DNA of 26,396 bases from a virus: IMG/VR virus record IMGVR_UViG_3300033147_000114, positions 1-26,396 of that record; one strand, given 5' to 3'. This document shows positions 1-8,215 of the stretch, piece by piece (within the stretch, counting starts at the first letter, position 1; each line of letters starts with the position of its first letter). The notes under the pieces were generated by a model that was given only the letters and a program-made list of their open reading frames with translations, was not told the DNA's origin and made no database searches. The position numbers were made by a program, and so were the translations under genes.

Positions 1-8
1 TTGCTCAT
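1..8 (-). CDS. start of a further downstream gene (partial)
   Basis: An ATG on the minus strand begins at position 8 and runs off the left edge after Met-Ser. It lies 2 bases past the TAG stop of the preceding gene and is preceded by an AAGGA-type ribosome binding site about 7 bases upstream. The product cannot be judged from two codons. Spacing and ribosome site fit the pattern of the other genes in the operon, so another tail-tip or post-tail gene probably follows. Confidence 0.5.
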
Positions 9-10
9 CG

Positions 11-391
11 CTATTCCTTCGCTCCCATAACTTGAACATGGACATCGGTCGGAGCCGTGCCGCCGGCGAGGCAATCCACCAGGAGGTCGCCGAGCGCGAG
101 CACGTCGGCCAGCGATAGATGCATGGAGGTCCACTGGCCGGCGGGGCAGGCGATCGCGGTGACGGTCGGGTCGTTAATCAAGCCGAGTCGCTCGGCCGCC
201 GCGCCGTCCTCGCCGCGCACGCCTCGGAGTCGCCAGGTAGCGGTGACGGCCTGGGCCGTCGGATAGATCCAGGCGGTCACGTCGTCAACGCTTCGCATCT
301 GGCCGCGTGGAACCTCGAGCGTCTCGGTCGTCGCCGGCGCCGCGTAGGTGAGCACGTCGCGAGCGATCATCAAGTTGTGCCGGTGTGCCAT
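11..391 (-). CDS. hypothetical 126-aa protein in the tail-tip region
   Basis: A 126-aa protein that I do not recognise. It has no signal peptide, membrane segment or clear motif. The sequence alternates short beta-like stretches, such as VTAWIYPTAQAVTATWRLRG near residues 38-57, with a C-terminal helical part (LADVLALGDLLVDCLAGG). The start is well supported: AGGAG lies 7 bases before the ATG. It follows the 301-aa gene after a 34-base gap, is transcribed in the same direction, and ends just before the next start. By position it is a late gene of the tail-tip cluster. A structural role is inference only. Confidence 0.8.
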   Translation of the reverse strand: MAHRHNLMIARDVLTYAAPATTETLEVPRGQMRSVDDVTAWIYPTAQAVTATWRLRGVRGEDGAAAERLGLINDPTVTAIACPAGQWTSMHLSLADVLALGDLLVDCLAGGTAPTDVHVQVMGAKE

Positions 392-425
392 CGCGTTTCT
401 CCTGGGCGCAGTCTAGCGCGTCGGG

Positions 426-1331
426 CTATTCAAAGTAAGCGGAGAGCCGGCCGAGCCAGAACGACGGCGACGAGAGGCCCTGGACGAACGCGCCGGCGCA
501 CTGAATCCGCAGGTGGATCATATCGCCGGCCGCGAACGGGTTGGTCATCCCGTTGAGCGTGGCGCCGGTGATCTGGACATCCTGGTAAACGGTGTCGGCC
601 GCCTGGGCGTTCGTCCGCGTTCGCGTCGTCGTCTCGGCGACGGTGTCGCTTCCGGTGCTCGGATCGTAGACCGAGATGGCGACGGTGCCGGTGTCGGTTC
701 CGTTGCCGGCCGCGCCGTCGGCGTCGATCTTGTGATGCAAGATGATGCCGTTCGTTCCCCAGGTCGTGAACGCCTCGGGGATCGCCATCCGCATATCGAG
801 GATGACGGTGTTGCCTTCCTCGGTGTTGATGTCGTTGAACAGAGCGAACGCCGTGCGCCGACTCGTCGGGTCGCTTCGCCCGTCGAGCTCCTCCCCCACG
901 GGGGGCTCGGGGATCGTTCCGCCGGCCGCGTCGTTCAGGTCGAGCTTGGCCTCCGACCACTGGCCCCACTTGTATTCGGTGTCGAGTCCGAACGTCGAAG
1001 GTGCGAGGCCGTCGCCGCGCTTCAAGGTCGCCCAGGGGTAGGCGTGATGCGTGAGGTCTTGGCCGCCGGCCGCCGCGATCGTCGAAGCGAGCAGGTCGGT
1101 TCCGCTCGAGTTGATCATCTTGACGACGTTGTTGAGCACGTTGAGCCGCGCCCATCCGCTCGCCGGGTTCGCCGGCGCCGACGTGAGGAGCTTGAGGTCG
1201 AGCAAGCCAGTCGGAAGCCGGAGCGCCCTGAATGGTCCGCTCCACTGGCCGAGCCAAAGCCGAGCCGTTCCGATGGCTTTCTCGAAGATGTCGGTGTTCG
1301 TGCTGAGAGGTTCGCCGGGATCGTGCGCCAT
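426..1331 (-). CDS. probable virion (tail tip or fibre) protein, 301 aa
   Basis: A 301-aa protein without a family I can name. The N-terminal third is helical (FEKAIGTARLWLGQWSG). From about residue 150 it becomes rich in Thr, Gly and Asp with alternating hydrophobic residues, such as GTVAISVYDP and HLRIQCAGAFVQG, suggesting a beta-sandwich like those in receptor-binding or fibre proteins. It starts 9 bases after the TAG of the 309-aa gene; no strong ribosome site is visible, so translation may be coupled to the gene before it. Its place after the hub and the 309-aa protein suggests an appendage role. This is inference. Confidence 0.82.
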   Translation of the reverse strand: MAHDPGEPLSTNTDIFEKAIGTARLWLGQWSGPFRALRLPTGLLDLKLLTSAPANPASGWARLNVLNNVVKMINSSGTDLLASTIAAAGGQDLTHHAYPWATLKRGDGLAPSTFGLDTEYKWGQWSEAKLDLNDAAGGTIPEPPVGEELDGRSDPTSRRTAFALFNDINTEEGNTVILDMRMAIPEAFTTWGTNGIILHHKIDADGAAGNGTDTGTVAISVYDPSTGSDTVAETTTRTRTNAQAADTVYQDVQITGATLNGMTNPFAAGDMIHLRIQCAGAFVQGLSSPSFWLGRLSAYFE

Positions 1332-1340
1332 GCGAGCTCG

Positions 1341-2270
1341 CTACCCTGCGCGAAGCGCTGCCGCCGGCGTCTTGGTGAGGGTCGCCGTCGGCGACGCCGG
1401 GAATGGATCGGGGAGCGCCGCCGCTTCGTCGTTGCCGGCCGCCGAGCCGCGCCACATCGTGTTGGCCGAGGCCGCGAGGAAGTCGGTCGCGCCGCCGGGG
1501 TAGCCGAGGTCCGCGCTCTGCTCCGCGCCCACGTCGAACGCTCGGAACGCGACGACGGCCGAGCCAGCGATGAGCCCGACGAAGTAGAGGCCGGGGGCGA
1601 GGGTGCGCGTCGGCGAGACGGTGAGAGTCTTGATGCCGGTGGTCGCGCTCGAGACGGTTCCCAAATCCTCGAGCAACACGCCAGGCTCGCCGCGAACGGT
1701 GAGGCTCTCGGCGTAGAGCCCGAGACGGATCGCGCTTCCGCCGTCGGCCGTCGTGACCTCGACGGCGATGCGGTCGATCGCCGCCCAGGATGCGACGGGG
1801 AACGGGATGCCGTAGAGCGTGTCGGCCGTGAGCGTGAGCGTCGAGCTCGGGGGCCGGCCGTCCTGTAGGTAGAACCGGCCGGCTCGCCAGAGGCGCCGGC
1901 CGACGCCGCCGGGGAGCTCGAGGCGCGGCCGGCGATCGGTGATGCCGGTGATCGCGCTGCCCGAGCTCGCGACCTCGGCGAGCGGGATGTGTGGCTCGTC
2001 GGCCGGGAAGCCGGTGATGTTCGTCGCGAGCGTGCCGGCCTGGTCGATGAACACGTAGGTGGTGACGCTCGCCGTCGCCGCCTGGTCGGCGACGACCTCG
2101 GCGAAGTCGAACCGTCGATCCCGAAGCCGGAGAGTCGCGGCCGTGATGCGGAAGTTGAGGCCGCCGTTCGGGCTGTGGTAGACGTTGCCGCCGTCGTCGA
2201 GGCTGTTGAGGTTGGCCGCGTCGAGGTCGGTCGCGTTGTCTACTTGTCGGACGCTTGCGCCTAGTGCCAT
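1341..2270 (-). CDS. probable tail fibre or tail tip accessory protein, 309 aa
   Basis: A 309-aa protein. Residues about 40-115 have the pattern often seen at the N-terminus of phage fibre and tip proteins: a beta stretch, a spacer, then 'IPLAEVASSGSAITGITDRR', which ends in the ITDRR motif typical of such domains. Residues about 155-250 look like a separate beta-sandwich (IDRIAVEVTTADGGSAIRLG, then TLAPGLYFVGLIAG), comparable to the C-terminal domains of the TIG proteins in this window. The last 50 residues are Ala/Pro-rich. AGGAG lies about 7 bases before the ATG, and the gene follows the hub after a 9-base gap. Receptor binding or fibre attachment is plausible but not shown. Confidence 0.82.
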   Translation of the reverse strand: MALGASVRQVDNATDLDAANLNSLDDGGNVYHSPNGGLNFRITAATLRLRDRRFDFAEVVADQAATASVTTYVFIDQAGTLATNITGFPADEPHIPLAEVASSGSAITGITDRRPRLELPGGVGRRLWRAGRFYLQDGRPPSSTLTLTADTLYGIPFPVASWAAIDRIAVEVTTADGGSAIRLGLYAESLTVRGEPGVLLEDLGTVSSATTGIKTLTVSPTRTLAPGLYFVGLIAGSAVVAFRAFDVGAEQSADLGYPGGATDFLAASANTMWRGSAAGNDEAAALPDPFPASPTATLTKTPAAALRAG

Positions 2271-2279
2271 CGTGCTCTC

Positions 2280-5200
2280 CTATTTCTGCCAGACGATCGC
2301 CGCGAGCTTAACCGAGATGAACGGGCCGGCGCCGAGGTTGATCGTCTCGACCGTTACATCCAGAACCTCGCCGAACGCGAAGCCGAAGTCCAGGTGCGTC
2401 AGGCTGACCAGGTCGCCCAGGGCGAGCTCGAGCGCGAACAGGGGAAGGCTCATCTCGACAAGCCAGCGCGGCGAGCTCCGGCGAAGCAGGTCGCGCTCGG
2501 TGACGAGCTCGGCCGTTCCCTGGTCGCGGATCAGGTCGAGCTCGCGAGCTTCCTCGCGCCGGCCGAACTCGAGCTCGGCCGCGTCGTTGATGACCTCGAC
2601 GCTTCCGCCGGAGTCGCCGGTGTGAGCGAGCGGCTTGAACTTGACCTGGTAGCGGGTGCGCGTGTCGTCGAGCGCGGTCCTCGAGAAGCCGAGCGAGTCG
2701 CGAAGCACGTCGTCGTTCTCGAGGTCGGTGAACGCCTCGAAGGTCGTGCCGGCGACGAACTTGATGATGCCGTCCGTTCGGAGCAAGCCACCCACGAACG
2801 GCTTGCGGATGATGCGGTGCTTGCCTCGCGCCCAGGCTTGGCGGAAGTCGCACTGGTCGGCCAGGGCGGCGAGCACGTCGAGCGTGTTGATCTGGCTGGT
2901 GATGGTGAAGTCGGCGCGGATCGCGTCGGCCGCGAATCCGGTGCGGGCCGGGTTGTAGTCCTCGCGTGCGATCGCCGTCGAGGGGAGGCCCATCCCTTGA
3001 GGCGCGGCCGTAGTGACGATGCTCTCGGCGATGTCGGCCGGGTTGCCGTCGGTGACCTTGCCGGTCACGTCGGCGAACACGTCGGGGACGCTCGAGCTCG
3101 CATCGAAGAACGGCTGATACTCGACGACCCAAAACACTTCGAGGATGCGGAGCTCGCCGGCCGAGCTCTCGACGGCGACCGAGCCGCCGCGAAGCGGGTC
3201 GGAGAAGAACGACCAATCCCCATCGACGAAGTCGGTGACCTCGAAGTGATTGGTGATGCCCTTGCGATCCTCGATGACGGGATCGGGCGGGGGCTCTTTC
3301 TCGAGCTCGATGACCAGGTCGCAGGTGTGAGCCACCCAGGTGTTGAGGCAGGTGACGGGATCGAGCGAGCCGTTCGATGGTGCGCTCGGCTCGAGAACCA
3401 TCCGGAGTCCCTTGAGAAGCTGGAGGCGATCGCCCAGGACATCGATGGGGATCGAGTCGCCGGAGCCGTGAGGAAGCACGTCGCTTCGATACTCCTCCGG
3501 CGCCAGGATGCATCCGGTCGGGATGGTCGGCTCCGTCTCGCCGGGGAGCGCGTTGAAGTGCCGACACCGAACCTCGGAGGCCGCGACCTTGCCGCTCCCA
3601 TCTTCGAGGTAGGCGAGGAGCGGCGCGTAGATGTAGCCGAGGAGCGTGACGGTATCCACCCACACTCTGATGTAGGCGTTGACGACCTTGAAGCCGGAGG
3701 ATGCCGGCTCCTCCTGGCCGTCGAGAAACTTGACGCGTGCGGCGAGGCCGGGGCCGTCGCCGGCGTTGACCTCGCCGGGGATGTTGAAAGCCGTGTCGCC
3801 GGTCGTGTCGTCGCCGCCGTCGAAAATGCTCTCCGCGTTCTCGCGTTGCGTGACCAGAAGGACGTGACGGTTGACGATCTTCGGGCCGTTGCTCCAGATG
3901 CCGGCCGTCTCAATCTCGACGGCCGCGATGATCGTTTTCGTCTCCGGCTTGAATGGCTCGATCTGAACCTCCACATCGTAGAGCCGGTCGTTGGTCCGGT
4001 CGTCGAAGCGGGCGATGGCGATCGGCGTGAGGTCTTGCGCGACCAGTTGGAACTTGGCGGGGCTCTTGCTCGGGAAGGTGACCGAGCCGCCGGCGACGAT
4101 CGCCGCCGAGCTCGCCGCGCTCGCCGCCGCCTGGGCCGAGGCGAGCGCCGACGCGTGCGCCGCGCTCGCCGCGTTCTGGTCGTTCACGGCTGTCTGCACG
4201 ACGCCGGCCAGGCCGGTCGCGAACACAACGCCGTAGCCGTTCGGGATGCCGTGAACCGATCGCGTGAGCTCGTTGAAGGTCGCGATGGCCGCGTTCACTC
4301 CGTCGTCGTCGATCGAGTTGCGAACGCGCTCGGCCGTCGTCGTCGCGTTCGTGAAGCCGCCATCGGGGAGCGGAACCCAATCGAATATCTGGGAGAACAC
4401 GACGCCCTCGGCGACCTCGCCGTCCGTGAGCTCGACGAAGCCGGTCCCGTCCTCGACCTGCTCGGCCGCCGCCGTCGGTGGCGCGGAGTCGTGAACGACG
4501 GCGACCCACACGCGTTTGATGTCGCCGGGGATGCCGAGGTCGTTCACGTTCGTCGTGATCTTGAGCGGGGCCGCTGGATCGACCTTGGCATACTCGAAGG
4601 TGTCGTAGCCTGGATTCTCTCGAGCGGTGAACCGAGCATCGGCCGCGACGTTGTCGAGCTCCTGGGCGTTGAAGTGAACGCGTTGAAACAGGGAGTCCAC
4701 ACCAGACGATCGGATGCGCGGGAGCTCATCCCAGGTCGCCGTCGCCTCGGCGTGGTCGATCGAGGTCGGGCCGGGGACGGGTTCGCCCAGGTTGCCCTGG
4801 GGGTCTACGATCTTGATGTCCGTGAGCGCATCCACGGGGTGGTCGGCGAACTTGACGACGAACGGGCCGAGCTCGCGAACCTCCTTGTCCTTCGCGTGGT
4901 CGCTCGCGGTCGTGCCGTTCGCTCCTCGAGTCGCGCCGGTGAGCTCGCGGGCCGTGTCGTTCTTCCCGGTGTAGGTCACCTGCTCGTCGCCGACCTGGAT
5001 CGTTCCCGAGCTCGGGAAGCTGGACGTGTCGGTGAGCTTGATGGTCACGTCGGCGATGAAGTGATTGAAGAACAGACGGCCGACGCCGTTCGTGTTGATG
5101 ACCAAGCCAGGCGAGAGCTCGACGCGGCCGAACACGATGGGGACGACGGCGCCGAGAACCTCGGCCGGCGCGTCGGGGAAGTCGGTGAGCGTGACCAGGC

Positions 5201-5858
5201 GACCCATCAGGCGATCGTCGATGACCTCGTTCCTCACAACGTCGAGCGAGACATCGACGCGGGAGAAGCCGGGGACGCGTTCGATCTTCCCCTCAAAGAG
5301 ATGGATGCGATTCGCCACCATGCTCGGGTCGTCGGTCAAGCCGATCCAGACCGAGACGCCTCGACCTTCCGGCGCGTCGATCGCGAACAGGTCGCGGAAG
5401 CGGGCCTGGCCTCCCTGGTCGGTGTCGTCCAGAACCAGTTGAACCTCATCGGTTCCCTCGGTGATCGTGCGGAGGATCGCGCCGGCGTTCGCGAGCCGAG
5501 GCGCGTAGGGATCGGAGCCGACCAGGACGGCATGGTTGGCGAGCCGGAGCGTTCCGCCAGCCAGTCGGAGCTCGACCAGGATGATCGGGTGCGTCTCGGT
5601 GAGTCGGTAGAGGTCGGTGGGAAGCCGGAGGTCGAACGAGTCCACTGAGAACGCCGCGAGCTCGGTCGATCGGATGAGCGAATCGACCAGGGCGATCGCG
5701 CTCTGGTCACGGCCGCCGATGTGCGAATCGACCGAGAAGGTCAACGCGGGGCAGAGACGGATGCGCGAATCGACCAGGAACTGATGAAGGTTCTGCGCGA
5801 AGCACGCGCCCAGGATCGCGCCGCCCCACTTCGCTCTGGTCGGATGCCCGTAGCTCAT
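2280..5858 (-). CDS. tail hub/tip protein, 1192 aa
   Basis: The largest gene here. It probably forms the central tail tip that closes the tube and carries fibres. Residues 29-74 hold four VDS repeats. Residues about 90-260 resemble the N-terminal region of siphophage tip proteins (LFEGKIERVPGFSRVDVSL, then a stretch ending PIVFGRVELSPG). Residues about 560-590 are an Ala/Ser-rich helix. The C-terminal 250 residues have hub-like signatures: INTLDVLAALADQCDFR, RWLVEMSLPLFALELALGDL and a final FGEVLDVTVETINLGAG. The ATG overlaps the preceding TIG gene by four bases (ATGA), implying translational coupling. It lies three genes later than expected because the TIG proteins sit between the distal tail genes and the hub. 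No lysozyme or peptidase motif was seen. Confidence 0.85.
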   Translation of the reverse strand: MSYGHPTRAKWGGAILGACFAQNLHQFLVDSRIRLCPALTFSVDSHIGGRDQSAIALVDSLIRSTELAAFSVDSFDLRLPTDLYRLTETHPIILVELRLAGGTLRLANHAVLVGSDPYAPRLANAGAILRTITEGTDEVQLVLDDTDQGGQARFRDLFAIDAPEGRGVSVWIGLTDDPSMVANRIHLFEGKIERVPGFSRVDVSLDVVRNEVIDDRLMGRLVTLTDFPDAPAEVLGAVVPIVFGRVELSPGLVINTNGVGRLFFNHFIADVTIKLTDTSSFPSSGTIQVGDEQVTYTGKNDTARELTGATRGANGTTASDHAKDKEVRELGPFVVKFADHPVDALTDIKIVDPQGNLGEPVPGPTSIDHAEATATWDELPRIRSSGVDSLFQRVHFNAQELDNVAADARFTARENPGYDTFEYAKVDPAAPLKITTNVNDLGIPGDIKRVWVAVVHDSAPPTAAAEQVEDGTGFVELTDGEVAEGVVFSQIFDWVPLPDGGFTNATTTAERVRNSIDDDGVNAAIATFNELTRSVHGIPNGYGVVFATGLAGVVQTAVNDQNAASAAHASALASAQAAASAASSAAIVAGGSVTFPSKSPAKFQLVAQDLTPIAIARFDDRTNDRLYDVEVQIEPFKPETKTIIAAVEIETAGIWSNGPKIVNRHVLLVTQRENAESIFDGGDDTTGDTAFNIPGEVNAGDGPGLAARVKFLDGQEEPASSGFKVVNAYIRVWVDTVTLLGYIYAPLLAYLEDGSGKVAASEVRCRHFNALPGETEPTIPTGCILAPEEYRSDVLPHGSGDSIPIDVLGDRLQLLKGLRMVLEPSAPSNGSLDPVTCLNTWVAHTCDLVIELEKEPPPDPVIEDRKGITNHFEVTDFVDGDWSFFSDPLRGGSVAVESSAGELRILEVFWVVEYQPFFDASSSVPDVFADVTGKVTDGNPADIAESIVTTAAPQGMGLPSTAIAREDYNPARTGFAADAIRADFTITSQINTLDVLAALADQCDFRQAWARGKHRIIRKPFVGGLLRTDGIIKFVAGTTFEAFTDLENDDVLRDSLGFSRTALDDTRTRYQVKFKPLAHTGDSGGSVEVINDAAELEFGRREEARELDLIRDQGTAELVTERDLLRRSSPRWLVEMSLPLFALELALGDLVSLTHLDFGFAFGEVLDVTVETINLGAGPFISVKLAAIVWQK
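5637..5774 (-). repeat. four VDS repeats at the N-terminus of the hub protein
   Basis: The hub protein has VDS at residues 29-31, 43-45, 58-60 and 72-74, a spacing of 14, 15 and 14 residues. Each unit reads roughly (F/A)(L/S)VDS followed by a mixed hydrophobic-polar stretch. On the + strand the repeat appears as recurring copies of gaatcgacc. A regular period of this kind fits a small beta-solenoid or stacked hairpins. The repeats are too diverged and too short to be a CRISPR array and lie inside a long open frame. Confidence 0.7.
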
Positions 5859-7105
5859 GTGGTTTGCATCCTAACGCCGGCCGTCGCGTTCAACGCTGCC
5901 TGGGTTCCTGTCTTGGTAATCTCGACCTGGATGCGCTCGCCGGCCGCGACGGCGATGCTCAGGTTGCCGCCGAAGTAGCGCGAGCGATCGCCGAGAGAGA
6001 TGACGCCCGACGTGTGCGCCTCGACGCCGTCGATCAGGATGCGAACAAGGACGAGCCGGTCGGTCCCGAGTTGGAGCGTCTCGATGCCGACATAGACGGC
6101 ATCGATCGTTCCGGCCTGGGGCACCACCCACTCGTCGGCCTGGCCGGTGGTCGTGCTGGTGTTCTGCGCCATCGCGCCCATGAGTCGGGCCGTCGTCGTC
6201 GCGCTCGGAATCTGGTGACCGAAGGGGAAGTCGATGTCCGCTTCGTATCCCCACCGAACGCCCTCGGCCGCCGCCGAGTCGGCGATGAGTCGCTGGCCTT
6301 TCTCCTCGGTCGCCGTCTTGCCGTCGAGGCCGACCAGGCCGACGGCGTCGCGGGTGAGGATGTCGCCGTTGTTCGGCGTGTTGTCGCGCAAGAGGAAGTC
6401 CAGGGCCGTCGCCATCCGCTCCCACATTCGCGCCTCGGCGCGGGTCGGATCTTCGACGACGGCGCCGGTCACGGGAACGCCGCCGGTCGCTCCGGTGTTG
6501 ACGCTTCCCGCGAACTCCTCGGGGCCTGGCTCCTGGTCGGAGAGGCTCGCCGCTTCGAGGTCGGCGATGGCATCCTTGATCCAGTAGGCGACCTCGGTGA
6601 CGCGGTTGTTGTCGAAGTTGTTGACCTGGAGGATCGCGAAGCCGTCGGTGACGTTGAAGGTCGTGGGCTGCGTGATGACGATCTGGGTCGTTGACTGGCT
6701 GACGATCGTGCAAGCCGTTCCGTCGAGTCGGACGTTGTTGTTCGACGCGGCGAAGCCGGTGCCGACGATGGTGATCGTCTCGCCGCTCCGGCCGCGTTGC
6801 GGGGTGACCGACGTGACGGTGTGGATGTTGCCGTCAACCAGGAGCGCCTCGAGCACGTCGGCGACGGCGATCGCGTCGGCCGGCTCGCGGAGAATCTCGC
6901 CGGGGAGCTCGGAGCGCTCGACCTCGATCGCGTCGGCCTCGAGCTCGAGCACGTCGCCGAGCTCGATCGAGTAGCTCGCCTCGAGCTCGAGGGTGTCGGC
7001 GCCGGCGATCGCGTCGGAGATGTTCGGCTCGAAGCTGTCGAGCTCGACGGTGATCGTGTCGCCGAGCTCGAGCGAGCCAACCAGGGCTAGGTCGTGGAGC
7101 GCCAT
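5855..7105 (-). CDS. IPT/TIG-domain tail appendage protein C, 416 aa
   Basis: Third of three tandem paralogues. Residues 1-92 are an acidic repeat rich in Glu-Leu and Asp (SLELGDTITVELDSF, GDVLELEADAIEVE). An IPT/TIG immunoglobulin-like domain follows at about 94-170, with its hallmark VTPQRGRSGETITIVGTGFA. Next comes an aromatic strand end (YWIKDAIADL), matching WWSKA in the other two, then a helical region and a C-terminal beta domain (RLVLVRILIDGVEAHTSG). TIG domains are common in surface and phage fibre proteins and often mediate adhesion. The start is 1 base after the TAG of protein B; its stop overlaps the hub start. A tail-tip decoration or fibre role is inferred from domain and position. 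Confidence 0.85.
   Translation of the reverse strand: MALHDLALVGSLELGDTITVELDSFEPNISDAIAGADTLELEASYSIELGDVLELEADAIEVERSELPGEILREPADAIAVADVLEALLVDGNIHTVTSVTPQRGRSGETITIVGTGFAASNNNVRLDGTACTIVSQSTTQIVITQPTTFNVTDGFAILQVNNFDNNRVTEVAYWIKDAIADLEAASLSDQEPGPEEFAGSVNTGATGGVPVTGAVVEDPTRAEARMWERMATALDFLLRDNTPNNGDILTRDAVGLVGLDGKTATEEKGQRLIADSAAAEGVRWGYEADIDFPFGHQIPSATTTARLMGAMAQNTSTTTGQADEWVVPQAGTIDAVYVGIETLQLGTDRLVLVRILIDGVEAHTSGVISLGDRSRYFGGNLSIAVAAGERIQVEITKTGTQAALNATAGVRMQTT
6830..7105 (-). repeat. acidic Glu-Leu/Asp repeat module of TIG protein C
   Basis: The first 92 residues of TIG protein C are built from imperfect short units such as SLELGDTITVELD, GADTLELEA and GDVLELEADAIEVE, giving strong DNA periodicity with repeated gagctcg on the + strand. 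Comparable modules occur at the C-terminus of TIG protein A (about 8212-8475) and, shorter, at the C-terminus of the second tail tube protein (about 14729-14860). Alternating Asp and Leu/Val/Ile suggests short beta strands. Function is unknown. Confidence 0.55.
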
Positions 7106-7106
7106 C

Positions 7107-8045
7107 CTAGAACACTACCAGGCCGGCGACGCACTCGACCGAGCTCGTTCCGCCGTCGCCCGTCATCCGGACGCTGATTCTGCTCGAGGCCGTCAGGGTT
7201 CCAACGTCGGCCCAGACGTTCGCCGTGTAGTGATCTTGGGCCGCCAGGCCGAGGCCGGTGCCGGAGTCGTGAACCACAACGCCGTCCACTAGAATCTCGA
7301 CCTGGTCGAGCTCGCGGGTGCCGCCCTGGCGATCGACGTAGATGAGGAACACGGTCGCGAAGCCGCCGTCCGGTGTGCGGAGCTCGGCGCCGACCGAGCT
7401 CCCTTGGGTCGGGCCTCCGTGGCCGGCCATGAGCGTCGCGACGGCGTCGCTCACCTGGCGCCCCCAACAGAGGAAGGTCGGCCGCCGCGTTCGGTGGTTC
7501 GCGCCGGAGCCGCCGCCGCTGGTGCTGTGGTCGAGCATCACGGTCGAGCCGTGCGGGCCGTTCGTGATCCGGCCGACGTTCGCGCCCAGGCCGACGCCGG
7601 CCATGTCGCCCTTCGCCTGGAGCACGTCGATGGGCAGGTATTGGAGGAGCTCGTGGAGTCCCTCGATGTCCTTCGCCTCAACGTCCTCGGGGTGCTCGTC
7701 GCTCGAGGCCGCGCCCCAATCCTCAAACTCACCTGGGTTCTGCATCGCCAGGAGGAACGCCGCGAGCTCGGCCGTCGTCGCCTTGCTCCACCATTGCCGG
7801 GTGGTGACGCTGCCATCGGTCGCGTGCGTGACCTCGACGGGGACAAAGCGATCCGTCCGGATCGAGCTCGGGACGGTGACGGTGATGCTCGTCGTGCTCT
7901 CGCCGGTGACGGTCGCCGCCAGGCCATCGACCTCGACGGTGTTGCCGGCCGCCGCGAAGCCGGTGCCGGCCAGGGTGATCGAGTCGCCGGCTCGAGCTCG
8001 AGGCGGGGCGATCGCGGTGACCAGGACGCCAACGGGTGCCGCCAT
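7107..8045 (-). CDS. IPT/TIG-domain tail appendage protein B, 312 aa
   Basis: Middle member of the TIG triplet and the shortest, lacking the acidic repeat module of A and C. Residues about 8-80 form the IPT/TIG domain: AIAPPRARAGDSITLAGTGF, then NTVEVDGLAATVTGE. QWWSKATTAELAAFLLAMQ follows at about 84-102 and a helix ending DVLQAKGDMAGVGLGANVGR leads to the C-terminal beta domain, where VEILVDGVVVHDSGTGLGL closely matches protein A. The gene starts in a TGATG overlap with the small ORF before it and ends 1 base before protein C. Probably a tail-tip or fibre subunit; no enzymatic motif is visible. Confidence 0.85.
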   Translation of the reverse strand: MAAPVGVLVTAIAPPRARAGDSITLAGTGFAAAGNTVEVDGLAATVTGESTTSITVTVPSSIRTDRFVPVEVTHATDGSVTTRQWWSKATTAELAAFLLAMQNPGEFEDWGAASSDEHPEDVEAKDIEGLHELLQYLPIDVLQAKGDMAGVGLGANVGRITNGPHGSTVMLDHSTSGGGSGANHRTRRPTFLCWGRQVSDAVATLMAGHGGPTQGSSVGAELRTPDGGFATVFLIYVDRQGGTRELDQVEILVDGVVVHDSGTGLGLAAQDHYTANVWADVGTLTASSRISVRMTGDGGTSSVECVAGLVVF

Positions 8046-8215
8046 CAGGTTCTCTCAAGCCGGCGAGGAACGGTGTCGCCTGGGCGCCTGGGCCGCCCGT
8101 GCTGGCCGTTCGGCCTCGAGCTCGACGCCCAGGGCGCGGAGCTCCTCGAGCCGCTCAGGGGCCTCCCTGGGCGCCGCCTCGAGCCGGTCGTTACTGTGTA
8201 TGGGTTTACGGTCAT
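8045..8215 (-). CDS. possible small ORF between TIG proteins A and B
   Basis: An ATG overlapping the stop of TIG protein A (ATGA) opens a 56-aa frame that ends exactly in a TGATG overlap with protein B, which is what a coupled operon gene would show. However, after the first nine residues (MTVNPYTVT) this frame is only Arg/Ser/Pro/Gly-rich, as off-frame translation of this DNA usually is. The -1 frame from about position 8192 instead reads a plausible charged helix (NDRLEAAPREAPERLEELRA, then LGVELEAERPARAAQ) and stops at 8055. Either the 56-aa frame is real, or one base is missing or slipped near 8192, or the space is non-coding. I favour a small gene with a frame problem. Confidence 0.35.
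   Translation of the reverse strand: MTVNPYTVTTGSRRRPGRPLSGSRSSAPWASSSRPNGQHGRPRRPGDTVPRRLERT

Noticed and set aside
513-1868. 451-codon open frame on the + strand
   Set aside because: Spans two well-supported minus-strand genes with good starts and stops; Arg/Gly/Val-rich shadow translation.
2394-5648. 1084-codon open frame on the + strand
   Set aside because: It mirrors the hub gene. The translation is rich in Arg, Asp, Glu and Val with no domain, and no ribosome site or neighbours in this direction support it. Such long antisense frames are expected in GC-rich DNA.
5637-5774. CRISPR-like repeats
   Set aside because: Repeats are short, diverged, in phase with codons and inside a long gene; they are protein repeats.
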